DNA of 64,000 bases from NCBI GenBank assembly GCA_021234535.1, contig CM037839.1, positions 29,780,975 to 29,844,974 of the forward strand, read 5' to 3'. Every line of letters starts with the position of its first letter. Within the stretch, counting starts at the first letter, position 1. Source of the DNA: Stichopus chloronotus. Taxonomy: Eukaryota > Echinodermata > Holothuroidea > Aspidochirotida > Stichopodidae. The notes under the pieces were generated by a model. The model did not search any database. It saw only the letters and a program-made list of their open reading frames with translations, and had not been told where the DNA came from. This document shows positions 13,920 through 25,072 of this stretch, piece by piece. The position numbers and the translations under genes are program-made.

Positions 13920-14230
13920 CAGGAAGGGCCGTTTTCTACTATCTGAGTGGTTTTTAGAGCCAAATGTTTCTTTGAATGCTCAACTCGGCATTGCATCATT
14001 TTTCACAGACTAATTGTTTTCCCAGTAATTGAGAAATTGTAGACATGAGATCTATATTTCAAGGCTGGGTTTATGCAACTGAAAAGACTTGGGAAGGACT
14101 ATTTCTGGCCATCTGGGAGTTTTGTTAAACTCAAAATTTTCTTGTACGCTCCGCGCCAACGGATGGTGGCGCTCCGCTTAGATAGTCTCCACGAGTTCGC
14201 ACCCCTTCACATATTCCTGACTACCCCCCT
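13920..14230 (+). repeat. Dispersed GCTCCGC-family repeat, copy 5
   Basis: tctgagtggtttttagagcc, aattgagaaattgtagac, tatttcaaggctggg, cttgtacgctccgcgccaac, ggatggtggcgctccgctta and a C-rich 3' part make this one of the fullest copies. It contains two adjacent partial copies of the gtggttt section. Confidence 0.6.
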
Positions 14231-14239
14231 GTTTCTACT

Positions 14240-15130
14240 ATTTATGTAAATTGTCTACAGCAAATTATAGTCTTATGTGAATTTTAATCCTTTGCATATA
14301 TTTGGCAAATGCTCTACACCATATATTCTTACATGCCTGTCATTCGCAAAAATGACGTTCTTGCCTACAATTGAAAAGATGGAAGCTAAGTTTGTATGCC
14401 ATTATCTTTTGTCGTTCTGGAACCAGCATCCAAAAGTGTGCCAAATTTGTTCTTTGTTTGTGATCATTATGAAATACTCAAAGAAGTGGATAACAATGCT
14501 CCTTTGATAGACAGTGTATGACTGGCATTGATCGTACTTTGGACACTTTCACAAACAAACTTTAACTGCTCAAAAACCTGATAAGCAGTAACCCTACACA
14601 ATGGAATAGACCAGAATCAGAATCTATTGTCAAAGCAACACCATTATCTACAGAAGATGTACACAAAGATGAAGGAATTCATCCACCGGCTGTTGAGTAC
14701 CAAAACTGCGGGTCTAATTCCGATCAAGTCTGTGTTGTGAAAAGCTCTTTGTGTGAAGAGTGCCTATGATTCTGAAAGATCCAGTTGACTCTACCACTCT
14801 GCAGAAAAGGACAATTCAATCCTGGTTGCAAAAAATCACAAGAATCTCCAAGGCCACCATGTGCCCATTTTCACCTGGTAAAGAGTCCGAAACTGCCATG
14901 AAAAATCAGCTGAACAGAAAATGGAGAATTTTTAATCAAAGGAGACCTAACATCAGCATCATTGTGTTTTTGATTCCTTGTCAAAGGCATGCAAGGAATC
15001 TATGTGATGTTGATGTCCTGTGTGTGTATGTAACACTTGCTTGTAAAACACAGTGGCAGTATCTCTATGGGGAAAAGTGGGATGAGTCTCACTTGGCACG
15101 TTGGTGTTTCACATTCAGTGGATGATCCCT
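14240..15130 (+). other. Unassigned open-ish region
   Basis: A + frame at 14610-14760 and a shifted one at 14760-15125 are long for this window and may be one decayed ORF. No family is recognised. It could be an older retrotransposon ORF. Confidence 0.25.
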
Positions 15131-15640
15131 ATTGTTTTTATTGGAGGTCAAAGGTTATTTGAGGTCACCAGTGGTCAAACTGTGACAACCTTGAAACACA
15201 ATATCCCACCAAAGTTAACCATGAATAATATTACAGTAAATGCGGGGTTGACTACATTGAGTAGATGATCCCTAATGATTTTGGGGCAGGTCTAAGGTCA
15301 CTTGAGGTCACCAGAGGTCAAACAGTGAAAAACTTGTGAACACTGAAGAAGGGTAATTGTGGAGAATCTCATACATGTATTTCCAAGTAGATCATCAAGT
15401 AGATAATCCCTTTTGTTTGTGGAGGTCAAAAGTCATCTGGGGTCACTAGAGTCAAACTCTGAAAACTTTTTAAGCACAATATTTCGAGGAGGATAACCTT
15501 GAATAATTTCATAGTAATTGTGACATATATCCATATTGATTAGATGATCCCTATAGATTTTGGTACAGGTCAAATGTCGTTTGAGGTCATCAGAGGTCAA
15601 AATGTGAAAACCTTGTAAACACTTTATCTAAAGAAGGGTT
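15130..15640 (+). repeat. Degenerate tandem array, about 140-bp unit, AGGTCA-rich
   Basis: About four diverged units each contain gatgatccct, then (a)ggtcaaaggt/c, ttgaggtca, cagaggtcaaac, gtgaaaac and an aacac/acaatat segment. AGGTCA-type half-sites recur several times per unit. The same unit occurs at 46.2 kb. Confidence 0.7.
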
Positions 15641-16319
15641 AATGTGGAGGAAATAATAGGTCAAAATAAGTGCCATCTGCTGTGTCATAAATCTTGGCTA
15701 GATCACTAAGACATTATTGAAAATTGTTTCAGATGCAGGACTTCCACTTTTGGAGCAGGACAACCACCGGCTGATTTCATAGACTGTCCTTTGGACAGCC
15801 TTCTTTAATTTCTTAAAATCGATCACCGTTATTGTCACAGACCTGTCAACTCTCCAGGTTTCCTTTTCTAATTTCCCAGTTATTTAGGTCCATTTGCGAC
15901 CTTTCTGAAAACAGCCAAAACATGTAGCACAAGCTTATTTAAGTAATTTGCCATAAATAAAAGTACTGTATAGTGGATTAAAAATCAGATTGCTGTTTAC
16001 AAAATTTTCAATTGTCATATGGTAGATTAGTACTACAGTAATTACACCAATAGCAGGTTGCTTTGTAACTTGTTAGTTTATGATGGGCTGTGCATACAAA
16101 AGGGTGTACACAAGAAGCTGCAATGTATACGTGTGGCAATAGGCCTACAAGGACAAGTAGTGCTGTGCAAATGTATAGTGATTCTCTCGGTGGCACTGTT
16201 CTTTGTTAAAAATTACCATTCTCCCTATTTTTTTTACTGATCTCCCAATTTTTGGGCTCTGGAAAATGTACATCTCCCTCTTCTTTTTTGGTGAGACAGG
16301 TTAGCAGGTCTGTTGTGAT

Positions 16320-16790
16320 GTGGGTGATTTGTGTTTGTTACTACTGTATATCCACATGCCAAGGAATCACAAAGCTGCCTGCCTGTCTGGGTATGTGATC
16401 ATAACAAAAACACTCTGCCTACTGATAAATTTGCCCAATTTGCCCACACTTTGCCCAATGATAAATGAAGTCAGTGATCACCCCAGAGATCTGTGCATCA
16501 AACTAACTAAAAACAATCCTGAAATTTTTCAAGCAGGTCTAGCAGTCAGCAATGAAATTTGTGAAGTACTTCACAAATGTGGAAACCACCTCAATGTTGG
16601 GCTTATGTCTTATATCACCTATGACTGTTTCTTGTCAAATGTTGTGATCTTTGTCTGAAGTTCGGTCACTTTACGGCACAATGTCCGATACCATCCAGTC
16701 CTAAATGTGCCCTGTGTGGCGGGAATCATAAAATTGAAAAGTGTGAACCACCTGACACTAAGTGTTGCATTAATTGCAAAATTGCTAATT
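16320..16790 (+). pseudogene. LINE ORF1 remnant with CCHC zinc knuckles
   Basis: The 16320-16640 frame includes G-N-H-L-N-V-G-L-M-S-Y, resembling the stretch before the knuckles in nucleic-acid-binding ORF1 proteins of non-LTR retrotransposons. After a frame change near 16640, C-D-L-C-L-K-F-G-H-F-T-A-Q-C (C-x2-C-x4-H-x4-C) appears from 16643. C-A-L-C-G-G-N-H-K-I-E-K-C (C-x2-C-x3-H-x4-C) follows, then further Cys. This knuckle pair is typical of LINE ORF1. The RT domain of the same element follows at 17.3 kb in the same orientation. The frame break shows that it is dead. Confidence 0.72.
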
Positions 16791-17329
16791 ACCCTAGAGG
16801 TACAGTAGTTCACATACTGCCAATTCTTTGTTATGCCAGAGATACTTTAAAGTACACAGCAGAACAAATTATGCAGTACAATCTGTTAGACTACTGTACA
16901 GCAACAATTTAAACTAGATGGACCAGAGAAGGTAAAAGACTGGCTTCATTTACTCATCTGGAGAGTCTTACAAGCTCTATGCATTAAATGTGATCAATGC
17001 TTTTAAAAATTTTGCAGAAAATAATACTGACATATCTCTAACTCACTGATATCAGAAAACATGTTATGCAGTGAGTTACTTCATATTGATCTAAACAATT
17101 TATTCTCTGGTAAACACCTGTACCTTTAAACCCACTGATACAGTACTTCTGAAATTTGCACAATTTTGACAAAATCCATTGTTAAATGCTCATACAGTGA
17201 TGTCCTTCTCCAAAAACTTCTCTCTGAGAATATGGAGACTTTGCTCATGTACATGCAGTACTTGTGTAGTTTTGTTCCTTTGTCCCTGTTCTATGGAGGG
17301 TGTTAGATTAACTGACATCATTCAAAACT

Positions 17330-18180
17330 GTTCTTTAGAAGGCAGGATCTGATCCTGATACTCTGGAGAATTGTAGACCTATTTTTAACCGCAATTTTGT
17401 TGGTAAGCTTATCGAGAGAGTAGTTTTATTCAACTCGATGAACCGATGGGTAGAAATAATCTGCATTCTTCAACAGTTTGGCTAATGTATACAAAAATCT
17501 CACAGCGCTGAAACTCTGCTCTTGAATCTTCACAATGATGTTTTGATGGCAGATCTGTCCAAAGTGCTGCTACCATGCTAATTTAACTTTATCTTAGCAT
17601 GGCTGTAAAGACCGTAATTGTTGCACTGCATAATCTTAACCATGAGATGGTTCATGGTCGCTGTGGTACATTCTTCTTGAGTGGTTTTTGGACATAGACA
17701 GAGGGAGCATATTTATAATCATTGTTCTGATGACACTGATGTTAGATTTGGCATTCCACAAGGATCAGTTCTAGGCCCGATCATCATTTAATATGCACAT
17801 GAGGTCCTTCTACTTCATCAAGAGAAGTAAATACTGTCGTGGGGTTTGCTGATGATCACCATATTTATAAACATTTTCAGTGAAAATCAATCTCCTGTTT
17901 TGAATCATGACATTTTATCTTTCATTAATGCTGCTGAGCGATGGGTGTCTCATTTTCTCCTCAAACTTAAACCTGATAAAATGGAATTTATTTTACTTGG
18001 TGGGAATGTGAAACAAGTTGGAATTTGTGGTGTGAATATGCCTAATAGGCATTCCATATGCTACTACTGTTGCAAAAAACATAGGTGTTCTTATTGATCA
18101 AAACTGTGTTTGTGATCAACAAGTTAGTGCCACTCTGAAGTATCTTCATGTTAAAACACCAGGAATAGATGATTGATTAT
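17330..18180 (+). pseudogene. LINE reverse transcriptase remnant, CR1/L2-like
   Basis: Across shifted frames the RT landmarks appear in order: D-P-D-T-L-E-N-C-R-P-I (fingers), V-G-K-L-I-E-R-V-V, H-S-A-E-T-L-L-L-N-L-H-N-D, then G-I-P-Q-G-S-V-L-G-P and F-A-D-D (catalytic region), and L-K-L-K-P-D-K-M-E-F (thumb-side motif). The order and wording fit CR1/L2-clade elements. Many stops and frameshifts make it inactive. Together with the ORF1 remnant it defines a roughly 1.9-kb decayed element, with 16.8-17.3 kb being the unreadable endonuclease side. Confidence 0.8.
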
Positions 18181-18344
18181 ATTTTGGATGAATAATGTTA
18201 TTTTGCAGCTGCATACACTAATGCAAGTTTGAAAATGCATAATTTCAGCAGGACTACACTCATGCTGTTCATTACTTTACCTTCATTTCTCCCCATTGCT
18301 GCTTTTGCTGTACCAAAGTACCAAAATATTGCTACTTGCAGTGT

Positions 18345-18960
18345 CACAGAGTTACATTAGGAACATTTTGTCTACCTTTATTTCTCTATTCACTAAAAGG
18401 AAAACGCATTTCCAAACTGTCATTTCTCTATCAGATTAGTGTTGGTTAAACATAATAGCATGATATGAATTATAAAAATAAATGGTGTATGCCTCAATAT
18501 TGATGATAATTCAGTTTGGACGTAAAATACAGCACTGTTGTTGCTAATGTAACCTTTCCATCCAAAATTGATAGTCTTACGTAAAATATTTGGATATGAA
18601 TGGCAATAACTTTTTCATTAATGTGGCAATATATGTGCCCTAAACATTATTCCCAAAGTAAAAGAAAAGGTTCATATTATTTCATTCACAGCTACTGCTA
18701 AACTGTTTGTTGCTAATGTAACTTTTTGCTAACATAACTGTTAGGGGACGGACATCACTAAAAGTTCAATTTCACAGACAAAGTAAAGACTGAAGCTGTT
18801 TGATCTCTTCCAAGTTACGAAACTCTAGGTAAGATGTGCAATGACGTAAAGATACTCATGTGAATTACCATATCTGGAGAACAATGGATAACAATAATTG
18901 TTGCTAATGTAACACTCAAATTGGATGGACGTTACATTAGTAACATTTGATCTAGCTTAT
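18345..18960 (+). repeat. Recurrent TTGCTAATGTAAC motif region
   Basis: ttgctaatgtaac occurs near 18541, 18713 and 18903, and the inverse gttacatta[g] near 18350 and 18944, with tccatccaaa / ttggatggac segments between. The spacing is irregular. It may be a decayed repeat with inverted subunits; no ORF. Confidence 0.5.
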
Positions 18961-19564
18961 TCTTATGAACAGATTTACAGCATTTGGGATCTGTTGGTTG
19001 ATATTGAGTGTTTCACTCCTAGTACATAACCAAACATGAGTATGCATTATAGATCACAACCTCTAGGAATAATTCCAACTTGTAATTTTTCAATTTAGTG
19101 GGTTAACACTAATGCCAAAAATGGGCATTTCAATTCAGATTGCCAGTACACACTACAAACTGATAAGACTGATGAATGGTATCAATTGTATTCATTACAT
19201 GTCCAAATTAATAAATATGATGCATAAACTCAACAAATTATTTCAATTCCGTGGTTATTCCTTGATTATAACATTCGTATAAGTTGTTGGGAGTTTTGTC
19301 CATCCAAACTTGCTATAATTTGGCAGAATTTAACCCTATAATTTCATGATCTTGAATGGAAATAAGAAATGGCTCTTTTTTTCTATCACAAAGCATGGTA
19401 TTGATCAGCATTTTATCTTTGCCAGTGCAGCTCTTTCGTTCAAACACATTTATTTGATACTTATTTTCTAATCTATGTTTGAACCCCATTACCGTGAAAC
19501 AACTTGAAATTCTCTCTTTAGTGTGTATTTTCTACCTTTCATCTGTTTTTCCTGTCTGTCTCAG

Positions 19565-19665
19565 GGATGTCAATTCCACGAAGATGTACTGTATGCACAG
19601 TTCTTATATTAATCTGTAGTATAGGTGGATTGTTTGTGATAATGAGGGTCCTCTCAGTTGTCTAA
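19565..19665 (+). CDS. Candidate N-terminal membrane-anchor exon (weak)
   Basis: One of the best acceptors in the window (ttcatctgtttttcctgtctgtctcag) is followed two bases later by an ATG at 19567. The frame gives M-S-I-P-R-R then about 20 hydrophobic residues before TAA, like a type II signal anchor. No convincing donor precedes the stop. Confidence 0.17.
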
Positions 19666-20059
19666 ACTATCGGTTTATTGTAATGTAAATACACCTGGAG
19701 TAAACAAAGAGATCAGTAGTAAGATTTGCTTATGGATGAGAAATCATTTTGTAATGTGAAAGAAATATAGTACTTACTGTGATGTTTACACTAAGCAGTG
19801 TAAACACTTCACAGAGACTTCAGTGGTGGCACAGTACCAGTGTTTATGCTACTGTATGCCACATTTGACACAATTTGGATGCAGCTACTTGTCAGTTGAT
19901 GCATTAATAATGTTCATAGGATAATTCGTTAAATGAGGGTATAATTTTGGTTCATAAAGTTTATGCAGTGTTAGAAACAATACATACCTCTCCCAACCCC
20001 CTCTTATGCATGCACAGTTCCATGAATGACCCAATGGATACTGTCATTAGAGGAAACAC

Positions 20060-20528
20060 TTGTGATATAGTAAACACAACAATATGGTCTGTCTGGTGAT
20101 ATGTAGTAAACACAACAATATGGTCTGTATGGTGATATGTCGTAGACACAACAATAGGGTCTGTCTGGTGATATGTAGTAGACACAACAATATGGTCTGT
20201 CTGGTGATATGTAGTAGACACAATAATATGGTCTGTCTGGTGATATGTAGTAGACACAACAATATGGTCTGTCTGGTGATATGTAGTAGACACAACAATA
20301 TGGTCTTTCTGGTGATATGTAGTACTGTAGACACAACAACATGGTCTGTCTGGTGATATGTAGTAGACACAACAATATGGTCTGTCTGGTGATATGTAGT
20401 AAACATAACAATATGGTCTCTCTGGTGATATGAAGTAGACACAACAATATGGTCTGTCTGGTGATAATGTAGTAGACACAACAATATGGTCTCTCTGGTG
20501 ATATGAAGTAGACATAACAATATGTTTT
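20060..20528. repeat. 36-bp minisatellite, about 13 units
   Basis: The unit is acaatatggtctgtctggtg followed by atatgtagtagacaca, with point changes and 3-bp or 1-bp length changes near 20322 and 20465. As 36 is divisible by three and the unit has no antisense stop, three antisense frames stay open (12-residue repeat V-S-T-T-Y-H-Q-T-D-H-I-V). These are repeat artefacts, with no splice or start context. Confidence 0.92.
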
Positions 20529-21599
20529 GTCATTTGATTCAATAATCCGATACACCTTTAATAACATTATAATACTGTGTGTGCACACACCAGTGCTGTA
20601 AATAATTTCTGGTATTTCATGATATGTGATGTTTGGTACATAGTACTTTCTGGTAAATGTTTACATGGTTTCAATGGTTTGCAGAGATTCCGATTGCAGC
20701 CAGTGTTGTTGAATTGGTTCTGGAAATATACAGTGACTAAGTGTTATAAGGCTGTTAGATCATTTGGTTCATGAGCTTAGATTAGATTTACTGTGTTCCC
20801 ATGAACATGGTTTTGCTCCACTGTGTTCCAGCTTCCTGATTTACCAAATAAGTCAGGGAGAGTTTTTCCACCTATAGTTCATGTGAGAATGCAGTTTGCT
20901 CTAGCTTAGCCCCCCCCTTCTGCGGTGGGAACAGGACCTGCCTGGGCAAGCGCAATGGGATTGTAAATAATTTTACCTTAGATATTAAAACAGTGGCTGA
21001 CCTTTATCACATTTGCCTATTGGATCCTGTGCTCAGGGAAAAATGTTTGAATGTATTGCTTTTGTAGAATGGAGAGTGTATGAGGGACCAGGTTATGATA
21101 TGATGTAGGAATATGAACAGCCATTGCAAAACTGCTCACAATCTGCATTAGGTTGTATAGAGGCAGGCTCTGGAATTTGAGTTTATTCAAGTATGAGCCT
21201 ACAGTATAAGCTCTCCTTTTTTTCTTGATGTACTAAGGCTTTCAGAATATATGAAGAAAACTTTTCTTGTGTCATAAACTCTGTAGGCTTACAAATGACG
21301 TTGGCTGCATTTGTGTATATGGGGATTTGCTAGAATCACACAATTATCAGATATGCTGGACTGTAGCTGCAAGATTCGTTTGTTTGTAGTTCTTTGATTT
21401 AATCAAAGGGATTCTGGTACAATAAATGAGTGCCAACATAAACATCAGTGTACAGCCTATAGCAGTTCCCATCAAATAGTATGTAGAACTTACCATAAGT
21501 AATTCATGCTTTGGTTGCTTTTTGTGCACCACTTTTATGTACTGTAGATGTACAGTATCAGATTTAGAAAGCTGAAAAGAATTAAAGAGCTGATTTTTA

Positions 21600-21974
21600 C
21601 CAAAGCTTACACTGCACTGGCCCAAGAGGCATGATCTTACCATACAAATGCTTTGGAGCGTAACCATCCATGCAGCTTGAAATATTGCTAACATCAGTCA
21701 CATGGAACTTACCCTTAAGATTTGTTGACTTACCCTCCTCTTTGTTACAGGTAGATGTCCCAGGTAAGGTATTGTTGTGTTCATACTGTAAGTGCACGTG
21801 TAGAAAGCAGTTAAGTAACAAAGCACTGATATTGCCACCACATTTCACTTTAAAGTACCATGCAGTCCAAACAAGGGATACTTTGCTTATTTTCAGGAAT
21901 GAACCATATTTATTAGACTGTTTTAAACGAGTAAATGAACTGAAATTGCAAGATGTTACAGGACTTTGCCTCAT
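21600..21974 (-). CDS. Ambiguous open region, possibly an exon on either strand
   Basis: Both strands are open for about 100 codons. The minus reading has an acceptor-like tgcaatttcag, several Cys and N-x-S/T sites, and a donor GAGG|gtaagtc. A following minus frame (21347-21694) holds a hydrophobic, membrane-like stretch. The plus reading begins after ctttgttacag. No family is recognised on either strand, so neither is preferred. Confidence 0.15.
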
Positions 21975-22104
21975 GCTATAGGTCTACATGAATTTCTCAA
22001 ACAAAACCCCCTTCCACTCTATACAAAGTCAGTAAACACTGTACCATCATTACTTTTGAACACAATCTCATTGGTTGACAGTTTACTGTCTGACAACTGT
22101 ACTG

Positions 22105-22195
22105 TTTACTTCTCTCATTACTTACTTATCTGAACACAACACCTGCACTTCCATCTACTATGTTGTACCAAAGAGTACTGGACTAGTGGCATTGT
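22105..22195 (+). repeat. Fragment related to the inverted-repeat element at 41.7 kb
   Basis: attacttacttatctgaaca, tgcacttccatctactatgt and accaaagagtactgg align in order with 41703-41760. Confidence 0.4.
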
Positions 22196-22399
22196 TACAT
22201 GTGAAGGGAAATTGTGAGGCCTTTTTAAGAGCTTCTGCTATGCCCAGAGTTGATGGCGTTTGGAGGTGGGTTCAGATTGAACGCTTTTTGTGGTTTGATT
22301 CCAAGTGCTTCCTTTGTGTACTGCATGTGAAGCAAGAGTGTGCTCATGGAAATATCAGTGCTATTTGTACGTAAACAATCTTTGCCGTCAATACAGTAA

Positions 22400-24030
22400 G
22401 CCTATGTAGGCAGGTAAAACATCGCCACCATCATCACTATCACAGGCAATTTTAGAGTTTAACACAACTGATGAAAACGGCAACAAGGTGCTCTGCCGTA
22501 AATTTTGCAAGTTTTTGTTGTGATTCAGCTGACGGTATTCAATGTATAGTTAATCTGATGTTCCGTTGCTGCACCAACCTACTGTAAGTGCACCAGTTTG
22601 TCAGGTTTGATGGTAACCAGAACAAAGATCATGTGTTATCTCTGGAGTCAAAAGTAAAGTTCAGTGTATCAATTTCAAATTCACTTTATGATGAAACAAT
22701 ATAATTGTAACAGTTACTGCAACTAAACACATCAATGAAGCTAGTTCCTGAACCCAATGTTGGGTGATGGATCATTCTGTTCCTTACAATCACAATTAAT
22801 GATACAGATAGTGAATAGTTCTCTCTGTATTATCAGTTTCTTTCAGCAGTCCCACTAATAATGCAGATTTTACTAGATAGTTCTGTAAAGTATGTGCAGT
22901 AGCACTGCTAATTGTGGCATTTCAAACTTTGAATTCTGGAAATTTGAAAAATAACCTCCGAATCTGAAGGAAAATGACAGTTCAGTGTGTTGAATTCATT
23001 AGACCTTCTTGTCCTTCATATTGTCATCTCTGTATTACTCATCAGTTTGTTTTAACACTATCAGCTCCTTGTGTTTGTTCATTCTCTCTGTACTAGTGTA
23101 TGTACATACAGTACTGTGCATTGTTTGGGCATTCAAGTGTTTTCTTCTGTTTAGTTTGTCATCATACCATGGTTTTGACTTCAAGTCTTTTGCCTGATTG
23201 TAATGCAGGCACTTTGAGCACACTATTGTATCCAGTACCTTAGGTCATGTATACTCCATTGTCGTCGAATTAACTAGTAAGAAATATAGAGTAACCATCC
23301 AAATTTTTCTGTCAAAAGTGCATTTTCTCTTGTTTTGTCACAAAAAGTCTCCTCTCTTCCAGTCATTAATGCATTCACACACACACGCCCGTACACGCAC
23401 ACTAGTAAAACGCTGGTGATACAGTAACACTGTCAAAAGCCACACAGAAGAAGCAGGTATGCATGCATTCTATGCACGAAAGTGTGGTACTTAATACTGT
23501 ATCTGGTATTGATTTCTTTGAAATCATAGCAACTGCTTTGAAATAAAAAAATGTGTGTGAAACATGTAGACAGTTAGACTTTGGATGAAAAAGTTTTGTA
23601 GTGATAGATACCTAAGATTCGGTCATTAATACTGCATGGTAACAGACATTTCTGATTAGGAATTGTAAATTTGTGGCTAAGTTAACATTATTGCTAAGTT
23701 TTGGCTTTCTGTCCTCAAGATAAAAGTCACCAGACATTGTCAACTCATCATGCATTGTTTGAAATGGATCATTTCTTTGAAGAAGCATCGAATCCATTGA
23801 TGTTGTCTGCATGCTACATTTTAGATTTTAAGGTTGATGCGAGCATGGCCAGTACTAGCTTTACTATGCAGTGGTCTTGTGGAATCTTGTTGGTATACAT
23901 TTTCAAAAATGAAGCTTTGTCCAGCTTTTATTGTAATTTTATTGTTTTTAATTTTGTTAGACCTACGATGTCCATTGAAGTGAAGCATATGTGACCATAG
24001 TCTTGATAATGATCCAAATGGAGTCTTGAT
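22400..24030. other. Unassigned, both strands partly open
   Basis: At 23612-23994 both strands have 60-95-codon frames, the + one after ctttctgtcctcaag. No domain or donor supports either. The rest shows nothing. Confidence 0.3.
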
Positions 24031-24055
24031 AATATCAATGTCTTATAAAACTAAC

Positions 24056-24058
<3 letters not shown>

Positions 24059-24086
<28 letters not shown>

Positions 24087-24087
24087 C
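24059..24087. repeat. (TA)n microsatellite
   Basis: About 13 uninterrupted TA units, with a second short TA run at 24091-24098. Confidence 0.95.
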
Positions 24088-24099
24088 CAATATATATAA

Positions 24100-24430
24100 G
24101 AAAAAGAGTGGTTGATGTAATGGGGATAATGGACAAGGGAGAGATGGGGATAGCAGAGATGAGATACAGGGAGAGGAGGGATGGGAAGAAGTGGGGAGGA
24201 AAGAGATGGGTAGTAGTGGGAGAAGCAAAGAGGAGAGATGAGGAGCGGTCAAAGAATGCAGGTATAACCACTTGACGATGTTTGCATAGTGGAGGACAAG
24301 AGGAGGGACCAGAAGAGAATTGAGGGATGGTAAAGGAGGGACAGGGTGAGGGGATAGAGGGAAAAGAGAGGCCAGGAGAGGAAGTATTAGAGGAGAGACA
24401 AGAAGAGATGAGATAAGGAGGGATCAGATG
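24100..24430 (+). repeat. Polypurine GA/GGA-rich tract
   Basis: About 330 bp that is mostly purine on the + strand (gagagatggggatagcagag, gggagaggagggatgggaag), so long pyrimidine-rich antisense frames rich in Ser, Pro and Leu stay open. They are not genes. Confidence 0.8.
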
Positions 24431-24699
24431 TAGATTTCTTCTAGACTGGGGTGTGCTGTTAAAAAGGCTTTTGTGACCCATCTTACAGTAGGGGAAGTTC
24501 TAACTTTATCATAGAACTGTTTCTTCCTCATTAGTATTTGCAAATCTGGCCAATCAAGTGTGCAGAAGGTGCACATTTCAGAGAAAAGTGAGAAAATGCA
24601 CCCATCTTTTAATTAAAAGAATGATTTTTTTTTTTGACCAATTAAAGACACTGTCTGTGAGCATCATTTTTTAAATAAATAGGTTTCCCTAACTTTTCC

Positions 24700-25072
24700 T
24701 TAAAGGGAAATAGGGTGTTTAGAATACACCGACATGACATACAAAAGAAAACAGCAGTAACCATCGTTAAACCATTCAGTCTCATCAATAAACATCTACC
24801 AAAGCTTCATCTCCTCAAAACATTATGCATGTGATAAGAAATGAAAGATGCATCATTTGAATTTTGAAAAGTTTGGGTGAACAAATTACCGTTGAGCAAC
24901 AAATAACTGAATTTCTATCTGTGAGGAGCTTATTTCTTGAAGAGAAGGCTACTGTCTGTCCTTGTTCAGAATAATCTATCATTCTGCATCCACAAACATT
25001 GGTTTAAAAAATAAGGATGTCTTCTCTAAATATGGATGTCTTCTCTAAAACAAACGCCCTATTTCCCTTTAA
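24700..25072. mobile_element. TTAA-flanked MITE, copy 1
   Basis: It starts TTAAAGGGAAATAGGG and ends with the inverted form (CCCTATTTCCCTTTAA), flanked by TTAA. It is about 373 bp with no ORF. It is clearly homologous along its length to 39549-39900. This copy carries an internal tandem duplication of atggatgtcttctctaaa near 25016-25050. Confidence 0.85.

Noticed and set aside
19961..20588. Three antisense ORFs of 157-194 codons with Y-H-Q-T-D-H repeats
   Set aside because: They are translations of a 36-bp minisatellite in all three antisense frames, with no independent coding evidence.
24035..24481. Antisense Ser/Pro/Leu-rich ORF of 148 codons
   Set aside because: It is the pyrimidine strand of a polypurine tract; low complexity explains the open frame.
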